From Lachnospiraceae bacterium (GTDB taxonomy: Bacteria > Bacillota > Clostridia > Lachnospirales > Lachnospiraceae): a stretch of 5,332 nt of DNA. Each line of letters starts with the position of its first letter. Position 1 is the first letter of the stretch. The DNA lies in the NCBI GenBank assembly GCA_021204285.1, contig JAJPZP010000126.1:1-5332 (forward strand), given 5' to 3'. A program made the position numbers and the translations under genes. The notes below the pieces were generated by a model. It did not search any database. It worked only from the letters and a program-made list of their open reading frames with translations, and was not told the origin of the DNA. Positions 1 to 5,302 of the stretch are shown piece by piece.

Positions 1-51
1 AATGGTATTCACCGGCCTGGGAACCTTACGGATGTTCTCTGGTACAGCCAT
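1..51 (-). CDS. IS transposase, N-terminal fragment (runs off the left edge)
   Basis: Read on the minus strand, an ATG at 51-49 opens a frame coding for MAVPENIRKVPRPVNTI, which continues past the left edge of the window. A strong Shine-Dalgarno (AAAGGAG, 65-59) lies 7 nt upstream, and a promoter with a 17-bp spacer lies further upstream (75-103), so this is a real gene start. From memory, the P-E-N-I-R-x-V-x-R-P-x-N-T opening is typical of a transposase common in Lachnospiraceae and related Clostridia; I cannot fix the IS family from 17 residues. The inverted-repeat structure around the RBS (52-111) is typical of IS control regions and supports the call. The catalytic domain is outside the window. 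It could instead be another protein with a similar N-terminus, but the start itself is well supported. Confidence 0.55.
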   Translation of the reverse strand, partial: MAVPENIRKVPRPVNTI

Positions 52-58
52 AAAATCG

Positions 59-65
59 CTCCTTT
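59..65 (-). promoter_or_regulatory. Ribosome binding site of the left-edge transposase
   Basis: On the minus strand this reads AAAGGAG, 7 nt before the ATG at 51-49. It sits between the two stems of the nested inverted repeat at 52-111, so it may be accessible in transcripts from the gene's own promoter and enclosed in transcripts that enter from outside. Confidence 0.75.
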
Positions 66-74
66 ATATAGTAC

Positions 75-103
75 ATTATACCATTTACAGTACTATACAT
101 CAA
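75..103 (-). promoter_or_regulatory. Sigma-A type promoter of the transposase
   Basis: On the minus strand, TTGATG (103-98) and TATAAT (80-75) are separated by exactly 17 bp. Transcription would start near position 68, just upstream of the RBS, giving a very short 5' leader. A perfect TTGACA also occurs at 127-122 on the same strand but has no -10 at the right distance. The arms of an 8-bp inverted repeat (67-74 and 90-97) flank the -10, so a protein could bind there, or the repeat could act as RNA structure. Confidence 0.7.
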
Positions 104-111
104 GCGATTTT

Positions 112-301
112 TATATAAATTTGTCAAAGAACATACGAGCAAAACCATAGGAAAACGCGAAGAATCGAGCCTGAAATGGGAAGAAAAAGGCGATTTTCGC
201 TGGCAAATCTAGCCGACCGCATGAGATTTTATCCTTTTTGGTATGAATCTATAGTCCGGCGGATTGGGAAAGTTTTACTTAAACAGGATAAAAGATTGTT
301 A
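112..301. other. Non-coding spacer between IS and toxin operon; IS end not located
   Basis: I see no convincing gene here. The IS must end somewhere in this stretch if the left-edge gene belongs to one, but its terminal repeat cannot be identified without the opposite end. Two inverted repeats stand out: TTTTATCCT (227-235) with AGGATAAAA (285-293), 9 bp perfect with a 49-nt gap, and an imperfect one, 157-171 with 189-200 (GGCGATTTTCGC). A 64-codon open frame starting at 176 has no credible RBS, and the promoter of the next gene lies inside it, so I do not call it. Confidence 0.5.
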
Positions 302-330
302 TTGGAAACCACAAAAAAGTCTGTTATAAT
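302..330 (+). promoter_or_regulatory. Promoter of the DUF3990/HTH operon
   Basis: TTGGAA (302-307) and a perfect TATAAT (325-330) are separated by 17 bp. The start site would be near 337, about 30 nt before the toxin ATG. An AT-rich dyad, TTATA (324-328) with TATAA (335-339), overlaps the -10 and start site and is a possible operator for the HTH protein encoded second in the operon. The dyad is short, so this is only a candidate. Confidence 0.65.
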
Positions 331-366
331 TTTCTATAAGAACATGCAGGAGATGGAGGCACGAGA

Positions 367-1047
367 ATGAATCTGACCTTATACCATGGTTCAGAAAATA
401 TAGTCAGAACGCCACAATATGGAAAAGGCTCCAGAAATAATGACTATGGCCGGGGGTTTTACTGCACAGAGGAGATCGAACTGGCAAAGGAATGGGCCTG
501 CTCCCGGGATGCGGACGGCTATGCAAACATATATCAGCTGGAAACAGACGACCTGCGAATTCTTCACCTGAACGACGGAAAATATAATATTCTGAACTGG
601 CTCGCGCTGCTTGCGGAAAATCGAACTTACTGGGAAAAAAACACTGTTTCTGAAGATGCAAAAAAGTATCTGAAAAAAAATTTTCTGATTGATCTGACCG
701 GATATGACATCATCATTGGCTATCGCGCAAATGATTCTTACTTCTCTTTCGCGCAGAGCTTTGCAGCCAATGCGCTCTCTCTCCGGCAGCTTTCCGAAGC
801 AATGCGTCTGGGGAAACTCGGGGAGCAGATTGTATTAAAAAGCCAGAAGGCATTTTCCCAAATCCATTTTACAGACGCCCAGAAGGCTGATCGGGAAACT
901 TACTTTTCCAGAAAAATGGAGAGAGACCGCGAAGCAAGAAGAGCATACCGGAAACAAATCCGAAATCAGACAAACACGAACGACCTGTTTATGCTCGATA
1001 TTATGAGAGAAGGGATCAAAGATGGAGATGCACGCTTATTCCTCTGA
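367..1047 (+). CDS. DUF3990 ADP-ribosyltransferase-like protein, putative toxin
   Basis: This 226-residue soluble protein has the hallmarks of the DUF3990 family, which belongs to the ADP-ribosyltransferase fold group. Visible are YHGS (residues 6-9), the block NDYGRGFYCTEEIELAKEW (25-43), the family-typical DIIIGYRANDSYF (114-126) and GEQIVLKS (152-159). H7, Y32 and E153 are placed as expected for an H-Y-E type NAD-binding and catalytic triad; that assignment is inferred from motif order. The C-terminal third (about 170-215) is charged and probably helical. GGAGG (355-359) lies 7 nt before the ATG, fixing the start. The next gene overlaps its end by 26 bp, implying translational coupling. 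The likely role is a toxin that ADP-ribosylates an unknown cellular target, held in check by the neighbour. The family is fairly certain; the toxin role is an inference from context. Confidence 0.8.
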   Translation: MNLTLYHGSENIVRTPQYGKGSRNNDYGRGFYCTEEIELAKEWACSRDADGYANIYQLETDDLRILHLNDGKYNILNWLALLAENRTYWEKNTVSEDAKKYLKKNFLIDLTGYDIIIGYRANDSYFSFAQSFAANALSLRQLSEAMRLGKLGEQIVLKSQKAFSQIHFTDAQKADRETYFSRKMERDREARRAYRKQIRNQTNTNDLFMLDIMREGIKDGDARLFL

Positions 1048-1663
1048 TTATCTGGAAACAGCACAGAAAAATCTGGGCGATATGCTGGATTTCGCCGCAA
1101 ATACCTGCGATCTTAATCTAAATAGCTTTTATCAGATGTTTCTTTCATCGCGTGTGGCGGAACAGTTTGGAAAGGGAAATCCTCGTTATGTTGCAGGAAT
1201 GAACGGCGCCGAACTGACCTGGGAGGTGCTTAAGGCCGCTCAGGAGAAGCTGCCGAATCAGAAGCCCGCTTTTTATCTGGATAAATCTCCGGAATACTGG
1301 TGCGGTTGGAGCCTTGCCTGGTATCAGTGGCTGACAGCGCGGTCTTTTCGTAAAATTCAGAGACTGATTCCCATTGAGGAAGTGCTGTGTATGTATCCGA
1401 CCCATCATGAGGCGGATATTGAACGCTTTCGGGAGACGATGGATGAACTGTACCGGAAAAGACATCAGCAGTCCTATCTCCAGTGGTATCGAACGCTTTG
1501 CGGCCTGTCCGTTCAGGATTTGAGTGAAATGTCCGGCGTTTCAGAAAATAAGATAGTCAGGATGGAGGAAAATCTCAGTCTGATCAATTCCGCCCCGGCA
1601 CAGGAAGTGTGGCGGCTCGCGAGCGCACTCGGCCGCAACGTGGAAGAAATTCTGGAGATTTAA
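1022..1663 (+). CDS. XRE-type HTH protein, putative antitoxin and autoregulator
   Basis: The 213-residue product has two parts. The C-terminal region (about 152-213) is an XRE/Cro-like helix-turn-helix: LCGLSVQDLSEMSGVSENKI (159-178) gives the first helices and recognition helix, and ALGRNVEEILEI closes the fold as in many such repressors. The N-terminal 145 residues have no obvious known domain; they carry an aromatic-rich core, SPEYWCGWSLAWYQWLTARS (89-108). I recall similar proteins beside DUF3990 genes in gut Firmicutes. The start at 1022 is preferred because AAGGGA (1010-1015) is 6 nt upstream; an ATG at 1028 is the alternative. It overlaps the DUF3990 gene by 26 bp in a different frame. 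The likely job is to neutralise the toxin through the N-terminal part and repress the operon through the HTH. The order toxin then antitoxin is the reverse of most type II modules. Confidence 0.72.
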   Translation: MEMHAYSSDYLETAQKNLGDMLDFAANTCDLNLNSFYQMFLSSRVAEQFGKGNPRYVAGMNGAELTWEVLKAAQEKLPNQKPAFYLDKSPEYWCGWSLAWYQWLTARSFRKIQRLIPIEEVLCMYPTHHEADIERFRETMDELYRKRHQQSYLQWYRTLCGLSVQDLSEMSGVSENKIVRMEENLSLINSAPAQEVWRLASALGRNVEEILEI

Positions 1664-1673
1664 AGTCTGTTTT

Positions 1674-1754
1674 TCACTTTTCTGTGAGAACTTCCATTTT
1701 ACAATGGTACTCCTTATCCTTCCGGCTGTAGCCGATCCCAACCAGTAGAATCCA
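1674..1754 (-). pseudogene. Possible C-terminal remnant of a larger protein
   Basis: On the minus strand, directly after the DUF1275 stop but in another frame, 26 codons lead to a TGA at 1676-1674. The peptide begins WILL and includes VGIGYSRKDKEYHCKMEV, which reads like a genuine protein C-terminus rather than random translation. From memory it resembles the last strand-turn-strand of Clostridia AAA-ATPase/PD-(D/E)XK proteins (the AAA-ATPase-like plus DUF1703 group), which often end in a VGI-x-Y-x-x-K-x-K-x-H-x-C pattern. There is no start codon with an RBS of its own; an in-frame ATG occurs only inside the DUF1275 gene. I infer the tail of a gene whose body was lost by deletion or recombination. 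It could be chance. Confidence 0.35.
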
Positions 1755-1758
1755 CCCC

Positions 1759-2490
1759 TCAGTGGCCACTCGGGATCTGCTCCAGCAGCTCATGCTCCCG
1801 CCCAAGGTCCGCGTGCGCAAGAATCAGGAAGTCCGCCAGCAGCGGAAGGATCGCCAGCCAGATCACTTTCGCCTGCAAGAGCCCGCAACAGGCGGTCAGG
1901 ATCAGACCTCCCCCGAGGAAACAGGCGAGCATACCGATGTGCGTGAAGCCTCTCTTCAGTGCTCCGATTTCCCGATGCCGCGCATATTTTGCCAGCGAGA
2001 TACCGATCTGCCGGATATGATTGGTACAGAAAGTCGTCGCCATCGGGATGCCCTCCGCCTGCCGGAAGGTATTGTACTGCATGGAGCAGATAAAATTGAT
2101 GATAACCTGCACGATCCGGTGCGGTGCGGAGAGAGGAATCCATCCGATCAGGAACAGCACCGCAATCTCGATGCCGATCAGACAGGTATCCCAGCGCAGC
2201 AGCCCCATCTTCTTAACCGGATTCGGAAAAAACTCCGACACAAATGCGCCGCTGATATAGGCGGTAATCGGGATCAGATAATACAGCCCCTGCCTCCAGA
2301 GCCCTTTACCGAGTGCCATCGCCATCAGCACAACGTTCGCGGTCTGCGCGTTGCAGAAGACGCCGCCGCGCAGATTGTAAGTATAGGCTCCCATCATCCC
2401 CGCGCTCACCATCAGCAGCAGGAACACGCCCTTGCGCTCGCAGGCCAGGTAGCGGCTGCGATGCAGTTTCGTCTCCGATTCCGTCTCCAT
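1759..2490 (-). CDS. DUF1275 (YoaK-type) integral membrane protein
   Basis: The 243-residue product is an all-helical membrane protein of the DUF1275/YoaK family, full length for that family. Likely membrane segments lie near residues 21-39, 48-61, 68-85, 102-119, 125-137, 185-205 and 207-224. Family blocks are visible: GGVFCNAQTANVVLMAMALG (42-61), where most members have NAQTGN so the glycine is replaced by alanine here, and SMQYNTF followed by G-I-P-M-A-T-T-F-x-T-N-H (136-158). The biochemical function of the family is unknown. GGGAGG (2502-2497) lies 6 nt before the ATG. The gene begins 15 bp after the stop of the DUF6020-like gene on the same strand, so the two almost certainly share a transcript. 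No promoter or terminator is obvious between them. Confidence 0.85.
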   Translation of the reverse strand: METESETKLHRSRYLACERKGVFLLLMVSAGMMGAYTYNLRGGVFCNAQTANVVLMAMALGKGLWRQGLYYLIPITAYISGAFVSEFFPNPVKKMGLLRWDTCLIGIEIAVLFLIGWIPLSAPHRIVQVIINFICSMQYNTFRQAEGIPMATTFCTNHIRQIGISLAKYARHREIGALKRGFTHIGMLACFLGGGLILTACCGLLQAKVIWLAILPLLADFLILAHADLGREHELLEQIPSGH

Positions 2491-2505
2491 CCTTTTCCTC
2501 CCGGT

Positions 2506-4113
2506 TCAGTTACTTTCGTCTGTACTGCCGGACAGAAGCGGTGCTTCCCCTCGCAGCAGGAACGCAATGTAGATCGGCGCTACAAAGAAAGACATGAAAA
2601 AGAATCTGTCGTCACTGCCCATCAGGAAGAACATGGTTCCAAAATTATAGGTCAGCAGTGAAACCGTGATAAACAGTTTTTTCCAGTCATCAAAGACGTT
2701 CAGGCGAATCTTACCGCAGATGGCAATCACAAGCAGCAGATTCATCATCCCAATGTAGCAGAAAATATAGCGAAGCGGCGTATTGTAAATCAGATCTGTA
2801 TAACTGTCCATAGCAGCCATCACCCGCTGATTTCCCTGATAGGAAACCGTCTCATATTCATCCACCGTCCATGTGACCTCATAAAAACACTCATTCGGAT
2901 CGAGCGAATACGCGACCTTCGTCAGATAAAGCAGAGCCTTCACAGATTCCACCGGTTCCTTCTCCACACACTTTATGGCTATACGCAGAACCCCTTCTGC
3001 GCCTGCCTCCTCAATCGCATTCAGATTCGCCTCACCGCTTCTGCGAAGATTGTTGAAATTTCCACACATGTGATACTTCTCCCAGGTCTCCTGGTCCGCG
3101 ATAGAATAAACAAATTCCTTCATCTCGTCATCCAGTGACTCCGGACACTCCGCGACGACATGCGCGATAATGGTAAGCGGGCAGCCCACCACCTGTACCG
3201 TCTGCTCCGGCGCTTCCTCTACCGTCAGCGCAGAATAAAGGCCGCCTTTTACTCCGGCATACAAGGCCACGGAAATGATAAGCAGTTTCCATATCTGCTT
3301 TTTCTTTTTTGCCAGACACAGGCACACCCCAACCAGAAGGGGGAAGGTAAACAGAATCGCATTGTGGCGTATAATCGTCGAAACAATCAGCACCACCGCA
3401 AACAGAACCATATGCACCAGGGAATCCAGCCATTTTCCCTTCAAATAGAAAACCTGCACCGTATAAATGATCAGCAGTGTCAGGCAAATCGCCAGAGAGG
3501 TGTCCTTGATCGGATGTACCGCCATCTGCCCCACAAACGGATTCAACAGAATAAATGCCATGATTCCCAGCGCATATTTATAATTGACCATACGGCACAG
3601 AACCGTATAGGCATAGCAGAGCACCGAACTGAAAAACAGAATCTGCACGATGACAATCGACGGAACCCAGCCTCCTGTCAGCTTCAACGGGATCGTAAAG
3701 GCAAGGAAAGTCTGCAGCACCGGATGATTATCATTATAGATTCCGGTAAGCGCCTGCGTGTACTGCGTGGCCGCATCATTGATAATCGCACCGGGATAAA
3801 ACCCGATATCATGCAGCATGAATATAAGAAAAGCCGCCAGCCAGACTCCCACTGCAAACCAGATCCGCCTCCGGGAATGCAGATAGTCCATATCTGCGGG
3901 CGGCAATTCAAAGGAACGCAGCTTTTTCACCAGGAAAGGCCCTGCGGCAAGCGCCAGGACACAGGCCAGCGCAAGCAGGAATAATTTCACAACAGTGGGC
4001 ATCCCCGGAAATTCCGTCAGCGTAAAGAACATGCTGATCGCCGCAATCACCACGATATAGAGGCTTAAGACGATTCCATTGATTCCCTGTATTTTCTCAA
4101 ATGCTTTTTTCAT
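2506..4113 (-). CDS. Polytopic membrane glycosyltransferase-like protein (DUF6020 type)
   Basis: The 535-residue product has about 12 predicted membrane helices: near 12-32, 41-62, 84-101, 150-175, 180-198, 205-222, 230-247, 250-270, 274-291, and three at the C-terminus (about 445-525). A soluble stretch of about 145 residues (295-440), rich in acidic residues and cysteines, interrupts them. The segment GFYPGAIINDAATQ (104-117) followed by NDNHPVLQT (127-135) has the arrangement of the DUF6020 / GT-C family: a first-loop acidic residue (D113) where GT-C enzymes place their catalytic aspartate, and an H-P in the same loop. A conserved-looking IIRHNAI follows. Such enzymes use lipid-linked sugars on the outer face of the membrane; donor and acceptor here are unknown. 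The RBS GGGAG (4124-4120) is 6 nt before the ATG. It leads the operon with the DUF1275 gene. Confidence 0.72.
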   Translation of the reverse strand: MKKAFEKIQGINGIVLSLYIVVIAAISMFFTLTEFPGMPTVVKLFLLALACVLALAAGPFLVKKLRSFELPPADMDYLHSRRRIWFAVGVWLAAFLIFMLHDIGFYPGAIINDAATQYTQALTGIYNDNHPVLQTFLAFTIPLKLTGGWVPSIVIVQILFFSSVLCYAYTVLCRMVNYKYALGIMAFILLNPFVGQMAVHPIKDTSLAICLTLLIIYTVQVFYLKGKWLDSLVHMVLFAVVLIVSTIIRHNAILFTFPLLVGVCLCLAKKKKQIWKLLIISVALYAGVKGGLYSALTVEEAPEQTVQVVGCPLTIIAHVVAECPESLDDEMKEFVYSIADQETWEKYHMCGNFNNLRRSGEANLNAIEEAGAEGVLRIAIKCVEKEPVESVKALLYLTKVAYSLDPNECFYEVTWTVDEYETVSYQGNQRVMAAMDSYTDLIYNTPLRYIFCYIGMMNLLLVIAICGKIRLNVFDDWKKLFITVSLLTYNFGTMFFLMGSDDRFFFMSFFVAPIYIAFLLRGEAPLLSGSTDESN

Positions 4114-4152
4114 TCTCTTCTCCCTCGTCCAGAACTCACGATTTTCATGGTT

Positions 4153-4181
4153 AATATAGCATAGCGATATGCGTTTTTCAA
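4153..4181 (-). promoter_or_regulatory. Promoter of the DUF6020-DUF1275 operon
   Basis: On the minus strand TTGAAA (4181-4176) and TATATT (4158-4153) are separated by 17 bp, giving a start near 4146 and a leader of about 33 nt. The spacer contains a small dyad, GCATA-GCGA-TATGC (4159-4172), which could be a repressor site. It lies back to back with the radical SAM promoter, 30 bp between the two -35 boxes. Confidence 0.6.
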
Positions 4182-4211
4182 CCTGTTTTTCAGGCCGGAT
4201 CCTGCACAGAA

Positions 4212-4240
4212 TTGACTTTGATTTACCGAGATGTTATAAT
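4212..4240 (+). promoter_or_regulatory. Near-consensus promoter of the radical SAM gene
   Basis: TTGACT (4212-4217) and a perfect TATAAT (4235-4240) are separated by 17 bp. Transcription would start near 4247, at the base of a short hairpin (GTTTC-GCT-GAAAC, 4247-4259). A dyad, ATCTG-A-CAGAT (4262-4272), follows in the leader and might be an operator or leader structure. Confidence 0.75.
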
Positions 4241-4300
4241 CAAGTAGTTTCGCTGAAACAAATCTGACAGATCGTCCGCAGAGGGAGAATCAAAACACTT

Positions 4301-5302
4301 ATGCCGATTAGAATACACAACTTTGCCGGTATCCTTGGCTGGAACGCGCGAAAATATTTCCCGCGCCTCGCCAGTGAAAGTTATCTGAAACTGCAGTTTG
4401 TCACCAGAGGAAAGTCACAGCAGAAATATATCGAATATTTTCTGAGGGATCCGGAGAATCCTCCCCGTCCCAATGTGATCAATCTGGAGACCATCAACCG
4501 CTGCAACTCCACCTGCGAGTTCTGTACCGCCAATAAAAACGCGGACAAAAGACCCTACAAGCGCATGGAAGATACCCTGTTTTACAGCATCATCGATCAG
4601 CTGCACGACTGGGACTACAGAGGGCATCTGACGCTCTATGGAAACAATGAGCCATGGCTGGATACCCGTATTGTGGATTTCCACAAGTACGCGCGGGAAA
4701 AGCTTCCAGATGCGTTTATCTTCATGTCGACCAACGGGCTTCTGCTGAATATTGAAAAGGTAAAGCAGATCGTCCCGCATGTCAATCAGCTCGTGATCAA
4801 CAACTACTGTCTGGACATGAAACTGCATGACAATATCAAAGAAGTATATGATTATGTGAAGGCGCATCCGGATGAATTCCGCGACGTCGACATTCTGATC
4901 CAGATGCGTTATCTGAAAGAGGTTCTGACAAACCGCGCAGGAAGCGCACCGAACAAAAAAGCCACGAATAAGGTCATCAAAGAGACCTGCCTGATGCCGT
5001 TTACCGACATGTGGATCATGCCAAACGGCAAGCTCGGTATCTGTTGCTGTGATGACTTCGAAGTGACGGACTTTGGCGATCTGCATGAGCTGAGCATACA
5101 GGAAGCCTGGAACAGCCCGAAGTACCAGGAACTCCATCTCGCGATCAGGGACGGGCGCCAGAATTATCCCTTCTGCCGGCACTGCGATTTCATTGATGCG
5201 GGACTTCGCATGGATCTGGTGGATGACATTCTGAACGACCGGGAAGCTGTGCGGGGTTCGCGCCAGTCCATCTTCAAGAAAAAATCGAGTAGGAGGCGGT
5301 GA
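4301..5302 (+). CDS. Radical SAM / SPASM protein, 3' end altered by intron
   Basis: The 333-residue frame encodes a radical SAM enzyme. CNSTCEFC (68-75) supplies the C-x3-C-x2-C ligands (C68, C72, C75) of the SAM-cleaving 4Fe-4S cluster. LYGNNEP (112-118) stands where the GGE motif for the methionine of SAM sits, and STNG (143-146) marks the next strand. A SPASM-like domain follows: C230, then MPNGKLGICCCDDF (240-253), then C292 and C295, enough cysteines for one auxiliary cluster. The substrate is unknown. No precursor peptide is seen nearby, so a peptide-modifying role is unsupported; the divergent glycosyltransferase-like neighbour hints at envelope or glycan work. The only in-frame start is the ATG at 4301, and its RBS-like GAGGGAG (4281-4287) is 13 nt away, unusually far. 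Residues 329-333 and the stop are antisense intron sequence, so the native end is lost from view. Confidence 0.82.
   Translation: MPIRIHNFAGILGWNARKYFPRLASESYLKLQFVTRGKSQQKYIEYFLRDPENPPRPNVINLETINRCNSTCEFCTANKNADKRPYKRMEDTLFYSIIDQLHDWDYRGHLTLYGNNEPWLDTRIVDFHKYAREKLPDAFIFMSTNGLLLNIEKVKQIVPHVNQLVINNYCLDMKLHDNIKEVYDYVKAHPDEFRDVDILIQMRYLKEVLTNRAGSAPNKKATNKVIKETCLMPFTDMWIMPNGKLGICCCDDFEVTDFGDLHELSIQEAWNSPKYQELHLAIRDGRQNYPFCRHCDFIDAGLRMDLVDDILNDREAVRGSRQSIFKKKSSRRR

Larger units (their letters stand above)
52..111 (-). repeat. Nested inverted repeat around the transposase RBS
   Basis: Two perfect inverted repeats are nested. The outer arms are AAAATCGCT (52-60) and AGCGATTTT (103-111), 9 bp. The inner arms are TATAGTAC (67-74) and GTACTATA (90-97), 8 bp. 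The RBS lies in the internal loop between the stems, and the outer arm ends directly before the start codon. The distal outer arm is upstream of the predicted transcription start (about 68), so only RNA initiated outside the element could form the structure. This matches the read-through protection known for IS10 and IS50; that it works so here is inferred. Confidence 0.6.

Noticed and set aside
176..370. 64-codon plus-strand open frame
   Set aside because: It has no plausible RBS, its composition is that of translated AT-rich spacer, and the promoter of the DUF3990 operon (302-330) lies inside it.
392..1570. Near-repeat at about 392-407 and 1541-1562 (tcagaaaata, then atagtcag)
   Set aside because: Both lie in coding sequence for similar short peptides (SENIVR and SENKIVR). 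The match is short and gapped, with no sign of a mobile or regulatory repeat.
1671..1690. Hairpin after the antitoxin stop as a terminator
   Set aside because: The stem is 7 bp, mostly A-T with one G-T wobble, and no T-run follows on either strand, so it is too weak to call.
1723..1734. Short GC palindrome CGGCT-GT-AGCCG as a terminator for the membrane operon
   Set aside because: The loop is only 2 nt, no T-run follows in the minus direction, and the bases are explained as part of the orphan coding tail.
1762..2661. 299-codon plus-strand open frame opposite the DUF1275 gene
   Set aside because: It is the mirror of two clear minus-strand membrane protein genes. The translation is rich in Q, H, R and P with no domain pattern, and it spans both genes and their gap.
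3160..3984. 274-codon plus-strand open frame opposite the DUF6020-like gene
   Set aside because: It is a low-complexity basic and glutamine-rich translation, wholly inside a convincing membrane protein gene on the other strand.
4114..4300. Small precursor peptide gene for the radical SAM enzyme
   Set aside because: I searched the intergenic region on both strands and found no RBS-preceded small frame of useful length, so there is no support for a peptide natural product cluster.
4415..5182. 255-codon minus-strand open frame opposite the radical SAM gene
   Set aside because: The plus strand encodes clear cluster-binding motifs; the antisense frame has no RBS or family motif.
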